A DNA stretch of 64,000 nt from contig CAZMFQ010000011.1 of assembly GCA_964565645.1 (NCBI GenBank), positions 46,690 to 110,689 of the forward strand, written 5' to 3'. Each line of letters starts with the position of its first letter. The first letter of the stretch is position 1. Below the pieces are notes generated by a model that had not been told where the DNA came from, searched no databases, and saw nothing but the letters and a program-made list of their open reading frames with translations. Shown here piece by piece: positions 52,953 through 62,470 of the stretch. The stretch comes from JAHIQC01 sp964565645. Its GTDB lineage: Bacteria > Actinomycetota > Coriobacteriia > Anaerosomatales > JAHIQC01. The position numbers were made by a program, and so were the translations under genes.

Positions 52953-54125
52953 ATGACCGACCGTTCACGCAGGGTGCTCTCCGCCCTTCTCGCCGCCTCG
53001 ATGCTCGCGGCCTTCGCCGCGCCTGGGTGTGCCGCCAAGCAGGACACCGGTGCCACCGACTCGCCGGAGACCAAAGTCACCCAGGTCAAGATCGGCTTCG
53101 CCGCCCCGCTCACGGGCGACAACGCGGTCTACGGCCAGGGCATGAAGCGCGCCGTGGAGCTCGCGTTCAAGGAGGCGAACTCCGACGAGGACATCAAGGC
53201 CAAGGGCTACGAGTTCGTCCTGCGAGCCGAGGACGACCAGGGCGACCCCAAGCAGGCCGTCAACGTGGCTAACGCGCTTGCCGGCGACCCGGATGTCGTG
53301 GGCGTCATCGGCCACTTCAACTCGGGCTGCTCGATCCCCGCGTCGACCGTCTACGAGAAGGCCGATCTTGCGATGATCTCGGTCTCCTCCAACCCCGAAC
53401 TGACCGCCAAGGGCTACAAGGTCGTCAACCGGATCGTCGCCAAGGACGATGCGCAGGGCAAGTACGCCGCCAACCTCCTGATCGGCAAGAAGGGCATCAA
53501 GAAGGTCGTCGTCATCGACGACTCGACCCAGTACGGCCAGGGGCTCGCCGCCGAGTTCGTGAAGGTCTTCAAGGAGCAGGGCGGCACCGTGCTCGCGAGT
53601 GAGCAGATCCAGCCCAAGGAGGTCGACTTCTCGGCCGTGGTGACCAAGGCGCGGGAACTCGCTCCCGACGCCGTGTACTACGCGGGCGCTTACACCGAGG
53701 GGGCGCTGATCTCCAAGCAGATGAAGGAGGTCGGGCTCAAGGTGCCGCTCGTGGGCGGCGACCTGATCTTCTCGCAGGACTTCATCTCCATCGCCGGCCC
53801 CGCGAATGCCGAGGGCGACATCGCCACGATCCTCGGCCTGCCGCTCGAGCAGCAGCCGCGCGGTGAGGACTTCAAGGCGGCCTACGAGGCGGAGTATGGC
53901 GAAGCCCCGCAGGCCTACGACAGCTACGCGTACGACCAGGCGTGGATCTTCGTGCGAGCGGTGCTCGGGGCCGGCCCGGACCGCGCGGCGCTCGTGGACG
54001 CGGTGCGCGCCGGCAGCTACGACGGTGTCACCGGAGTGACCGAGTTCGACGCCAACGGCGACACCAAGAACCAGGTGATCTCCTGGTACAGCGTCGTCAA
54101 TGGGGAGTGGAAGCAGGGCGAGTAG
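52953..54125 (+). CDS. Branched-chain-amino-acid-type ABC substrate-binding lipoprotein
   Basis: A 390-residue exported protein with an N-terminal signal and probable lipidated Cys26 (AAPGC). The mature part is a type I periplasmic-binding fold of the LivJ type: VKIGFAAPLTGDNAVYGQGMKRAVELAF, VGVIGHFNSGCSIPASTVYEKADLAMISVSSNP, DDSTQYGQGLAAEFVK and YDSYAYDQAWIFVRAV. It would bind an amino acid or related ligand outside the cell. No permease or ATPase genes are next to it; it stands alone between purN and purH. Confidence 0.9.
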   Translation: MTDRSRRVLSALLAASMLAAFAAPGCAAKQDTGATDSPETKVTQVKIGFAAPLTGDNAVYGQGMKRAVELAFKEANSDEDIKAKGYEFVLRAEDDQGDPKQAVNVANALAGDPDVVGVIGHFNSGCSIPASTVYEKADLAMISVSSNPELTAKGYKVVNRIVAKDDAQGKYAANLLIGKKGIKKVVVIDDSTQYGQGLAAEFVKVFKEQGGTVLASEQIQPKEVDFSAVVTKARELAPDAVYYAGAYTEGALISKQMKEVGLKVPLVGGDLIFSQDFISIAGPANAEGDIATILGLPLEQQPRGEDFKAAYEAEYGEAPQAYDSYAYDQAWIFVRAVLGAGPDRAALVDAVRAGSYDGVTGVTEFDANGDTKNQVISWYSVVNGEWKQGE

Positions 54126-54158
54126 CCGGCAGAGGGTGGCGCGCTCGCTCCGAGCCGC

Positions 54159-54206
54159 TACAATCGACACACACGACGAGACACCGGGCCGCTTCTGCGG
54201 CCCGGT
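54159..54206 (+). promoter_or_regulatory. purH promoter -10 followed by a leader hairpin
   Basis: TACAAT at 54159-54164 lies upstream of a perfect ten-base hairpin at 54183-54206 (ACCGGGCCGC, loop TTCT, GCGGCCCGGT). The hairpin can end the previous gene's transcript. A transcript started at this -10 would carry it in the purH leader, where it could act as an attenuator. Confidence 0.45.
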
Positions 54207-54243
54207 TCCGTTGGGGAGTTCGCATCTTGAGGGAGAGGTACCC

Positions 54244-55806
<1,563 letters not shown>

Positions 55807-55807
55807 C

Positions 55808-56119
55808 GTGACGGCCGCGCCGCTCCTGGTCGTGTGGTTCACGCTTGCCGCGCTTGCGCTCGCGGGCATCGTCGCCGACGGGATGGCACTGCGCCGCGAC
55901 AGCAGACGTGTGGTGTCGGGGGTAGCCCTCGGACTCAAGCTCGCCGTTGCGCTGGCCTTCGGCGTGTACTTCGTGCTGCTGCGGGCCGGCGTATTCAGCG
56001 GATGGCAGGACCTCACGACCTTCGCGAGCATCCTCGTGTTGTCGCTCGCCGCACTCGCGGTCTCACTCGTGCTCGATGTGGTCGTCGTCCTCAGACTGTT
56101 CCGGGGATCGCGGAAGTAA
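55808..56119 (+). CDS. Small membrane protein downstream of purH
   Basis: A 103-residue protein with three hydrophobic helices (about 5-25, 34-58 and 68-95) and a basic end. The GTG begins one base after the purH stop. No family is recognised. It is the fourth small membrane protein attached to a pur gene in this window. Confidence 0.62.
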   Translation: MTAAPLLVVWFTLAALALAGIVADGMALRRDSRRVVSGVALGLKLAVALAFGVYFVLLRAGVFSGWQDLTTFASILVLSLAALAVSLVLDVVVVLRLFRGSRK

Positions 56120-56164
56120 GAGCCAGGTAAGCACGTGAGGGCTACCTTCAGGTCCCCGACTCTG

Positions 56165-56193
56165 TTGCGGCATCTGGAGGATGTGACTAGAAT
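56165..56193 (+). promoter_or_regulatory. Promoter of the toxin-antitoxin pair, probably leaderless
   Basis: TTGCGG (56165-56170) and TAGAAT (56188-56193) with a 17-base spacer. The -10 ends seven bases before ATG 56201 and no ribosome binding site precedes that codon, so the message likely starts at the AUG. Confidence 0.6.
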
Positions 56194-56200
56194 AATGGTC

Positions 56201-56479
56201 ATGACGGAGTATCGTTCATTGGCCGACGCAAAGGCGCACTTCTCCGAGATCATCGATCTCGTCGAGGAGACGCAGGAGCACGTCGTCGTCACACGCCGGG
56301 GCCTGCCTGCGGCGATCATCATGAGTCCCGACGAGTACGAGGGCTTGCTCGAGACCCTCGATATCCTCTCCACGCCGGGAGCACTGGAGGAGATCCGGGC
56401 CTCGCACGCGGAGTTCCTCGCCGGGAAGTACTACACGATCGAACAGATCGAAGAGGACCTGCGCAGGCGGAAGGAGTAG
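56201..56479 (+). CDS. Phd/YefM-family antitoxin
   Basis: A 92-residue antitoxin. The N-terminal DNA-binding fold has the family pattern YRSLADAKAHFSEIIDLVEETQEHVVVTRRGLPAAIIMSPDEYEGLLETLD. The C-terminal 35 residues form the charged toxin-neutralising tail (AGKYYTIEQIEEDLRRRKE). It normally binds its own promoter with the toxin. The toxin gene begins three bases after its stop. Confidence 0.92.
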   Translation: MTEYRSLADAKAHFSEIIDLVEETQEHVVVTRRGLPAAIIMSPDEYEGLLETLDILSTPGALEEIRASHAEFLAGKYYTIEQIEEDLRRRKE

Positions 56480-56482
56480 GGG

Positions 56483-56752
56483 ATGCCGCAGTACGAACTG
56501 CGCGTCTCCTCTGCCGCTCGACGTGCGCTCGCGAGGCTCCCGATATCTCAGGCCGCTGCCGTGGTCGAGCTGATGCGCGGGGACCTGGCGGACGCCCCTC
56601 ACAAGGTGGGCAAACCGCTTCATGATGAGCTCGCGGGTCGGCACTGCGCGAGGCGCGGGATGTATCGAGTCATCTATCTCATCGACGACGAGGCGCGCAC
56701 GATAGATGTCGAGCGCATCGATCATCGCGCCGATATCTACCGACCGCGCTAG
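56483..56752 (+). CDS. RelE/ParE-family toxin
   Basis: An 89-residue toxin with the RelE fold: YELRVSSAARRALARLP, then a glycine-containing turn KPLHDELAGRHCARRGMYRVIYLIDDEARTIDVERIDHRADIYR. RelE-type proteins cleave mRNA on the ribosome; the basic residues needed (Arg in RRGMYRVIY, His-Arg near the end) are present. AAGGAG is close upstream. Partner of the Phd/YefM antitoxin. Confidence 0.92.
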   Translation: MPQYELRVSSAARRALARLPISQAAAVVELMRGDLADAPHKVGKPLHDELAGRHCARRGMYRVIYLIDDEARTIDVERIDHRADIYRPR

Positions 56753-56764
56753 AAGGGAGCCACG

Positions 56765-57463
56765 ATGCCGCAGGTCATGCCCGTCGCATTGCGTGAGACG
56801 ATGCGCGTCCAGGACGGATGCGTGCCGCTGCTCGACCGGCACCTCGCCCGCCTGGAGGCCGGCGGGTGTCCCTGCGAGGTGGCCGAGGCGGCCGGCGCAT
56901 CGGCCCGCATCGCCGCGCGCGCATGGTCCGGGCACTACGGGCGCATGACCCTCGTGGTCGGAACCGACGGCTTCTTCGAGATCGAGACGACGGATCGCCC
57001 AAGCACCATCGACGTCGAGGACGGCCCCGTCATCGCGATCGTGGAGTCCGAGGCGCCAGAGCTGCCCCCCGGCGCGGCGAAGCCCGCCGATCGCTCCGCG
57101 TGGGACGTGCCGCTCGAGACGGCCAAGCGCCTCGGCGCGGATGTCGCGGTGCTGGTGTCGAGCGACGGACACATCATCGACACGAGCCAGGCGACGCTAT
57201 GGCTCGTCTCAGGCGGTCGGCTTCTGACGCCGCCGAGTCCACCCGCGCTCGCGGGCGTCTCGCGCGGAGTCGTGCTCGACGGCGCCCCGGCGCTCGGGAT
57301 ACCCGCCGAGGAGTCGCCTCTGACCCTTGCCGATCTCGCAGCGGCCGACGAGGTCTTTCTCACCACCGCAGTGGCCGGTGCCCGCGCGGTCCGCGACCGC
57401 GGCGGACCCGTGTCCCAGACCCTGCGCGAGGCGTTCGAGATGCTCTTCGGCGCCGGAGCCTGA
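56765..57463 (+). CDS. Class IV aminotransferase / 4-amino-4-deoxychorismate lyase-like protein
   Basis: A 232-residue PLP enzyme of fold type IV, shorter than usual. It has a degenerate N-terminal half (LRETMRVQDGCVPLLDRHLARLEAGG) and a better conserved C-terminal half: ETAKRLGADVAVLVSSDGHIIDTSQATLWLVSGGRLLTPP, SRGVVLDGAPALGIPAEES and DEVFLTTAVAGARAV. The catalytic lysine is probably the one in GAAKPADRS, but this should be checked by structure. It lies next to pabB, so a role in p-aminobenzoate synthesis (PabC) is likely. Confidence 0.7.
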   Translation: MPQVMPVALRETMRVQDGCVPLLDRHLARLEAGGCPCEVAEAAGASARIAARAWSGHYGRMTLVVGTDGFFEIETTDRPSTIDVEDGPVIAIVESEAPELPPGAAKPADRSAWDVPLETAKRLGADVAVLVSSDGHIIDTSQATLWLVSGGRLLTPPSPPALAGVSRGVVLDGAPALGIPAEESPLTLADLAAADEVFLTTAVAGARAVRDRGGPVSQTLREAFEMLFGAGA

Positions 57464-57489
57464 CAACACCCTGGCGCCGGAGCCTGACA
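57449..57489 (+). repeat. 17-base direct repeat across the end of the pabC-like gene
   Basis: GGCGCCGGAGCCTGACA occurs at 57449-57465 and again at 57473-57489 (period 24). The first copy contains the TGA stop codon; the second repeats the last codons and stop downstream. Confidence 0.8.
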
Positions 57490-57609
57490 GGACCGCGCCG
57501 GGCCTGATATCGTGCACATACCGGCGGCGTCCAGCAGGCGCCTTCGGGCCGCATGTTCAGCCCGCATGGGGCATCCAGCGGCAGCTCACACACAAACAGG
57601 ACCCACGAC

Positions 57610-58788
57610 ATGCTGCCATTCGCGCTTCTCGACACCGCGCGCTATCCGCTCGCGCTCATACCCTCGGATCCGACGGGCTGGTTCTCCGGGACCTCGCTTC
57701 TGGCCGTCGACCCGGTCATGCGCCGGGTCGGCGTGAGTCTCGATCAGGCCGCCGAGGAGCTTGAGAGCACCTTCTCGGCCGAGCGGTTCGAACTGGCGGC
57801 CGTGCTCGTCGGCTACGACGGAACCGCCGAGGTGCGTCGATACGCAGGCGCCCTCTCACGTGGGACGGCAGGCTGGTCACCCCACGGCGAGGCGCCGGTC
57901 GTGCCCGATGCACCTTCGGTCGAGCGGCGGTCACGGCCCCGTCGGGCACGTCGGCCCCTGCTCGGCCATGCCGTCGCTGACATGACGCAGGCGGAGTGGA
58001 CCGCCGCGGTGGGCGCGGCGCAGGAGGCCATCCGCTCAGGGGACGCGTACGTGCTGAACCTCACGATGCGCGTGACCGGCAAGCCGCGCCTGGCGCCCGC
58101 GGACGCGTTCGCGCGACTCGCGGACGATCCCGGCGCCCCGATGGCGGCGTTCTTCGGCTCACCGCATGACTCGGTCGTATCGGTGTCTCCGGAACGGTTC
58201 TGTGGCGTGTCGCTCGGCTATGACGGTTCGAGCCGACGGGCGGAGATATGGCCGATCAAGGGCACGGCTCCGCGGGGCTCGGACCCCGAGCAGGACGACG
58301 CACTCGCATCCGCGCTGGGCCGCAACCCCAAGGAGCGCGCCGAGCACGTGATGGTGGTCGACCTGGAGCGTAACGATCTGGGGCGCGTGTGCGATGCGGG
58401 TTCTGTCGAGGTGGAGCCGCTGATGGCGGTCTTCCCCACGCCGTACTGCCACCAGATGGTCTCGCGGGTATGCGGCGAGATGTGCGAGGACGCGAGCTTC
58501 GCGGACCTGCTCGCATCCGCGTTCCCGTGCGGCTCGGTCACCGGCGCGCCCAAGATCGCGGCGATGCGCCTGATCGAGGAGTTGGAGGCAAGCCCCCGGG
58601 GCGCCTACACGGGAGCGCTGCTCGTCGCGACTCCGGGGCGGCTCGATTCCTCGGTGTTGATACGTACGCTCGAGTACCGGCCCGACGGCAGCGCCGTGTG
58701 GGGCACGGGGTGCGGCATCACCGTTGAGTCCGATCCGGCGGCCGAGTGGCACGAGGCGCGGCTCAAGGCGAGCCCGGTCCTGGACTGA
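57610..58788 (+). CDS. pabB: Aminodeoxychorismate synthase component I
   Basis: A 392-residue chorismate-using enzyme that forms 4-amino-4-deoxychorismate for folate. The catalytic C-terminal domain is complete: SGDAYVLNLTMRV, WPIKGTAPRG, VVDLERNDLGRVC, HQMVSRVCGEM, FPCGSVTGAPKIAAMRLIEELE, GAYTGALL and a final GCGITVESDPAAEWHE. The N-terminal domain is shorter than in many PabB proteins. A weak AGGAC box precedes ATG 57610; an in-frame ATG 57553 is possible. The amidotransferase subunit PabA is not in the window. Confidence 0.9.
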   Translation: MLPFALLDTARYPLALIPSDPTGWFSGTSLLAVDPVMRRVGVSLDQAAEELESTFSAERFELAAVLVGYDGTAEVRRYAGALSRGTAGWSPHGEAPVVPDAPSVERRSRPRRARRPLLGHAVADMTQAEWTAAVGAAQEAIRSGDAYVLNLTMRVTGKPRLAPADAFARLADDPGAPMAAFFGSPHDSVVSVSPERFCGVSLGYDGSSRRAEIWPIKGTAPRGSDPEQDDALASALGRNPKERAEHVMVVDLERNDLGRVCDAGSVEVEPLMAVFPTPYCHQMVSRVCGEMCEDASFADLLASAFPCGSVTGAPKIAAMRLIEELEASPRGAYTGALLVATPGRLDSSVLIRTLEYRPDGSAVWGTGCGITVESDPAAEWHEARLKASPVLD

Positions 58789-58826
58789 ACCCGCGCGACC
58801 GGCGCGCGACGCCCTCCGGTCGCCGG

Positions 58827-59864
58827 CTACTCGGCGTCGTTCGAAGCCAGGTGCACCGTGGTCTGCGGGTAGGGGATCTCGATGTCGGCGTCGGCGTAGG
58901 CCTTGTGCAGGCGTTTGATGAACTCGGAGAGCACCGCGAAGCGCACGTCGTAGCGCTCGACGCGCAACACGACGCGCAGGTTGACGGCATGATCGCCGAA
59001 CTCGAAGAAGCGGATCGGCGGGTCCCAGTCACTCACTGCGCCATCGATCTCGCGCTGCGCCGTGCGTGCGACGTCGGCGGTGATGCGCTCGACGTACTCG
59101 AGATCGCTGCCGTACGCGACGCCCACAGGAACCGTGACGCTGTGCTGTTCGTCGAGAGTGGTGAAGTTGACGACCCGCGACTTGGCGATCGTGGCGTTCG
59201 GCACGATCACGAGGTCGTTGGAGACCATCTCGATGGTGGTGTTGCGCCAGGTCACGTCGCGGACCCAGCCCTCTTCGCCGGTCTCAAGGCGGATGAAGTC
59301 ACCCGGTTCGACCTGGCGGCTCATGAGTACCTGTATGCCGCCGAAGAGGTTCTCGAGGGTTGGTTGCAGCGCGAGGCCGATGGCCAGGCCGCCGACGCCG
59401 AGCGCGGTGATCAGCGGCGCGATCGAGACGCGGAGCGCCGCGAGCACCACGAGGGCGCCCACGACCCAGACGGTGCCGCGCGCGAGGTTCACGAAGATGG
59501 TGCTCGATGGCAGGGGGTTGTCCTCGCGGGAGGTCACGATCCGCACGAGCCGGCCCGAGAGCGTTGCGACCTTGGCGGTCACGACGACGATCGCCAGGAC
59601 CTGCGAGGCGGTGGAGATGAACTGCGTCGCGCCCGGGGTCAGGTCGAGCGACGGCACGGTGAGGCGCACACCCAGCAGCAGCGCCGCGAGCGTTGGCAGC
59701 CAGTGGACGGCGCGGGCGACGGCCCCCGAGATCTGGTGCTTCGTCGTCTTGGCCCGCGAGAGCCAGACCTGATAGACGATGAAGTCCGCGACGAAACCGA
59801 TGACGGCGAACGCGCCGACCCTGAGTGCCGCGGCGCCGTACACGTCGATGAGCGTCTGTGCCAT
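58827..59864 (-). CDS. Small-conductance mechanosensitive channel (MscS family)
   Basis: A 345-residue channel with four or five membrane helices. The pore helix GVGGLAIGLALQPTLENLFGGIQVLMSRQVEPGDFI and the beta domain (GWVRDVTWRNTTIEMVSNDLVIVPNATIAKSRVVNFT) are diagnostic. It opens under membrane tension to release solutes. GAGGAGG lies eight bases before the ATG. An upstream reading to 59999 would add a non-conserved leader. Confidence 0.93.
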   Translation of the reverse strand: MAQTLIDVYGAAALRVGAFAVIGFVADFIVYQVWLSRAKTTKHQISGAVARAVHWLPTLAALLLGVRLTVPSLDLTPGATQFISTASQVLAIVVVTAKVATLSGRLVRIVTSREDNPLPSSTIFVNLARGTVWVVGALVVLAALRVSIAPLITALGVGGLAIGLALQPTLENLFGGIQVLMSRQVEPGDFIRLETGEEGWVRDVTWRNTTIEMVSNDLVIVPNATIAKSRVVNFTTLDEQHSVTVPVGVAYGSDLEYVERITADVARTAQREIDGAVSDWDPPIRFFEFGDHAVNLRVVLRVERYDVRFAVLSEFIKRLHKAYADADIEIPYPQTTVHLASNDAE

Positions 59865-60021
59865 CCGACATACCTCCTCGGCGGGTATCGTAGCATTCGA
59901 CGAGCCCGGGACCCTCCAAGAACGTCGCCGTCGTGGAGTGCGGGCATCGGCGTTGACCCTCCGCGCCGACCACGATAGACTACGCTTCGCCCTGCGCACG
60001 GGCGGTGCCCGACCGCGGGTC

Positions 60022-60097
60022 GGGCCGTTAGCTCAGTTGGTAGAGCAGGGGACTTTTAATCCCAAGGTCATAGGTTCGAAACCTATACGGCCCACCA
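60022..60097 (+). tRNA. tRNA-Lys (anticodon UUU)
   Basis: A complete cloverleaf: acceptor GGGCCGT/ACGGCCC, D arm GCTCAGTTGGTAGAGC, anticodon loop CTTTTAA with TTT at 60055-60057, T arm ATAGGTTCGAAACCTAT, and an encoded CCA. Confidence 0.96.
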
Positions 60098-60107
60098 GTG
60101 CGAATAC

Positions 60108-60183
60108 GCCCCCATCGTCTAGCGGCCAAGGACTCCGCCCTTTCAAGGCGGCAACAGGGATTCGAATTCCCTTGGGGGCACCA
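60108..60183 (+). tRNA. tRNA-Glu (anticodon UUC)
   Basis: A complete cloverleaf: acceptor GCCCCCA/TGGGGGC, anticodon stem CCGCC/GGCGG with loop CTTTCAA (TTC at 60142-60144), T arm AGGGATTCGAATTCCCT and an encoded CCA. It is ten bases after tRNA-Lys. The 3' end of such genes is a common integrase attachment site. Confidence 0.96.
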
Positions 60184-60385
60184 TAAGACCGCAGGTCAGA
60201 GTGCCTGAGTGGCCCGATTTCGAGCGTGAAATCGGGCTACAAATGTCTTTGGGCTGAGAGCGGGCGCGGGGTAAAGGCGCAGCTCAGAGGGGGTGTAGAT
60301 GCCCTCATGCGGCCAAATAGCAGTCCCTTTTGTCCAGAATCGGCGCTCGACTGAGTTGTTGCCCGATTTGTTGCCCGTTGTGCAG
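60184..60385. other. Gene-poor stretch after tRNA-Glu with hairpin and possible integrase-tail remnant
   Basis: It contains a perfect ten-base hairpin GCCCGATTTC/GAAATCGGGC at 60212-60237, which may end the tRNA transcript. At 60358-60377 there is a repeat that matches 18 of 20 bases at 63908-63927. Read on the minus strand in the same frame, the two give GNKSGNNS here and GDKSGDKSGS there, so this may be the decayed 3' end of an integrase gene. Confidence 0.4.
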
Positions 60386-60967
60386 CTACTCCGTCGCCGT
60401 GAGCCCCCGGATCACCTCGTCGACGTGATGGCCCTCGACGCTCTCGTCAATCGCGAAGAAGCGTATGCCGAGAGGCTCAAGTCGCTCAAAGAGAGCCTCG
60501 ATATGCACTCCAGGCAGCGGCGCGGATTCAACACTGGACACGACCTCCGCCCATTCCGCAGGCGCGTATTCACCGCCCCAGTGGCCCGAAGCCGAATTTG
60601 CCACGCCACAGGTCGGGCTCCCGTCGACCCCCACGACACCAAGGATCTCGTACCCGCAGCGCCGATACTCATGAACCTGTGCGAGGGTCTCATCGGAGAG
60701 CCGGGCACATAGCCCGCGGAATGCGACATTCTCGTACTGCTCTCGAGTCTGACCCCACCTACTCATGCCGCATGATCCCATCTCAGCACAGGGCATCTGA
60801 ATAATCCCGATGCCGAGGGCGGCCAGCTGCGTGATCAACGGGTGCACTCCCGCGTACTGGGCGAGACCTTCTACCTTCGAGTTCGCGTTCAGCAGGCAGT
60901 GGCACACGAAGACGATTCTGCGACTCCTGGAATCCACCGGGTTTCGGCCCGCATCTTCTGTGGTCAT
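60386..60967 (-). CDS. TudS-related putative desulfidase
   Basis: A 193-residue protein resembling the TudS/DUF523-related proteins found beside ECF transporters in clostridia. Cysteines that could hold a [4Fe-4S] cluster are in VFVCHCLLNANSKVEG, IIQMPCAEMGSCGM and DGSPTCGV. TudS members remove sulfur from thiolated bases or related compounds. ATG 60967 is favoured because GAGGAG is nine bases upstream; ATG 60976 directly abuts it. It is divergent from the ECF transporter genes, suggesting a joint role in importing and desulfurising a substrate. The substrate is unknown. Confidence 0.75.
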   Translation of the reverse strand: MTTEDAGRNPVDSRSRRIVFVCHCLLNANSKVEGLAQYAGVHPLITQLAALGIGIIQMPCAEMGSCGMSRWGQTREQYENVAFRGLCARLSDETLAQVHEYRRCGYEILGVVGVDGSPTCGVANSASGHWGGEYAPAEWAEVVSSVESAPLPGVHIEALFERLEPLGIRFFAIDESVEGHHVDEVIRGLTATE

Positions 60968-61114
60968 CTCGATCATCTCCTCGTGGCTACCGAAAGGATT
61001 CCACTTGACGATTCAGATTGACATTCCTGATGACAACCATCAAGCAGGATGATACCTTGAGCGCACGGTCATGCATGTCGACCGACCGGCATCTGGTGAA
61101 GAAGGAGGCCTGCA

Positions 61115-61675
61115 TTGAACAAGCGCATCGCACTCGTGTTCGTACCGGTGGGAATCGGGATCAACGTGATTGGTGGGCTGCTTGCCAGCTCGCTCAAGTT
61201 GCCCGTATTCCTCGATACGATCGGTACGATTCTCTCCGCGGCGATACTCGGCCCATGGTGGGGAGCGCTTACGGGGGGTCTGACGAACATCATCATGGCT
61301 CTCCAGAACCCGATGGATATGTGGTTCGCAATCGTCAACATCGCCGTTGGCCTCATCGTAGGCTTCATCTCCGTCAAGTTCGGGTTCCAGAAGTGGCTTG
61401 TCGTGCTCATCGCAGGTCTCATCGTCTCTGTCGTGGCGCCGATCATCGGTACCACAATTGCGACGTATGTATACGGTGGGCTCACCGGCGGCGGGCTCGA
61501 CATCTTCGTCGGCGGACTCATGAAGGCCGGTGCCGACGTGTTCACGGCCGCGTTCATACCCAGGATCGGTTCGAACCTGGTCGATAAGCTGCTCTCGGTC
61601 TTCGTGGTGATGTTTGTGATCATGGCGCTTCCGAAAACGCTGAAGGGCTTCGCCGCGGGCCCGGAAGAAGCGTAG
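61115..61675 (+). CDS. ECF transporter S component
   Basis: A 186-residue integral membrane protein with six helices. It shows IALVFVPVGIGINVIGGLLASSLKLPVFLDTIGTILSAAILGPWWGALTGGLTNIIMAL, the N-terminal layout of vitamin-type ECF substrate-binding (S) subunits. It resembles the CD3073-type S components of clostridia that occur next to a TudS-related gene. TTG start with AAGGAGG seven bases upstream. It would bind a small vitamin- or nucleobase-like ligand; identity unknown. Confidence 0.8.
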   Translation: MNKRIALVFVPVGIGINVIGGLLASSLKLPVFLDTIGTILSAAILGPWWGALTGGLTNIIMALQNPMDMWFAIVNIAVGLIVGFISVKFGFQKWLVVLIAGLIVSVVAPIIGTTIATYVYGGLTGGGLDIFVGGLMKAGADVFTAAFIPRIGSNLVDKLLSVFVVMFVIMALPKTLKGFAAGPEEA

Positions 61676-61699
61676 CTCTCGACATGCGTTTAGAAGCTC

Positions 61700-62470
61700 G
61701 TGTCTGCTAATGTGACAGGAGGGCTCCCGGCGTTCGAGCCGGGGGCCCTTCCGCATCCGATAGGGCTACGGGTCGTCCCCGTCGGCCCGCGGATGTTCCT
61801 CGCCGCCTGTGGGATTCTCGCTGTGGCACTGACACCGACGATTCCGGGTCTCGGAGCTCAGCTGCTCGTGCTCCTTGTGGCGGCAACCGCCACAAGGCTT
61901 CTCATACCTCTCGTGCGGAGTTGGAGGGGCGTTGCCTGGGTCTCGCTCTCTTTGCTGGTCATCTACTCATGGGCATATCCCAGCTCGACCGAGCACGTGT
62001 GGATCTTCGGCGTCCAAGGCTTTCTCGCCGGACTCCTTATCGTCATCCGCCTCCTCGGGTTCGTCTCCGTCATGTATCTGCTGCTGCTGTCAACGGGGCC
62101 GCTCGCGATCATACGGTGGGCCGGAGATGTGAACGAGGATCTTGGCATCATGGTCTCGCTCACGCTCAGTGTGCTGCCTGTGATGAAGCAGCAGATGGAT
62201 ACCACCATCCAGGCACAGCAGGCCCGCGGGATGGCCATGGGTGGGAACCTTGTGCGCAAGATGCGCGCCTACCTCGCCGTGTTAATCCCCGTCATCGTGA
62301 AGTCACTCGTGCGCGCCTACGGCATGGCTGTTCTGCTCCATGTCCGAGGGTACGGCTCCAGCCGTAGGGTGAAGCCACAGCGCAAGGTGACCTCGGGAGC
62401 CGTAGCGTGCTATGCACTGGGCGTGCTCTGGATTGTGGTTGTCGCAACGACTCGGCTGGTGCTCCGATGA
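61700..62470 (+). CDS. ECF transporter T component (EcfT)
   Basis: A 256-residue membrane protein with five or six helices and the coupling-helix motif TIQAQQARGMAMGG (Ala-Arg-Gly), which links the S component to the ATPases. A second related segment (VRGYGSSRRV) is near the end. The GTG start has only a weak box, so a later start is possible. Its stop overlaps the ATPase start as ATGA. Confidence 0.83.
   Translation: MSANVTGGLPAFEPGALPHPIGLRVVPVGPRMFLAACGILAVALTPTIPGLGAQLLVLLVAATATRLLIPLVRSWRGVAWVSLSLLVIYSWAYPSSTEHVWIFGVQGFLAGLLIVIRLLGFVSVMYLLLLSTGPLAIIRWAGDVNEDLGIMVSLTLSVLPVMKQQMDTTIQAQQARGMAMGGNLVRKMRAYLAVLIPVIVKSLVRAYGMAVLLHVRGYGSSRRVKPQRKVTSGAVACYALGVLWIVVVATTRLVLR

Noticed and set aside
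57449..57489. Insertion-sequence target duplication
   Set aside because: The two copies are only seven bases apart with nothing between them; simple slippage explains them.
59779..60186. A protein gene reading through both tRNAs
   Set aside because: The frame crosses two complete tRNA cloverleafs and has no ribosome binding site or family match.
60299..60712. A plus-strand gene antisense to the desulfidase
   Set aside because: It overlaps the desulfidase on the other strand and shows no similarity or start signal.
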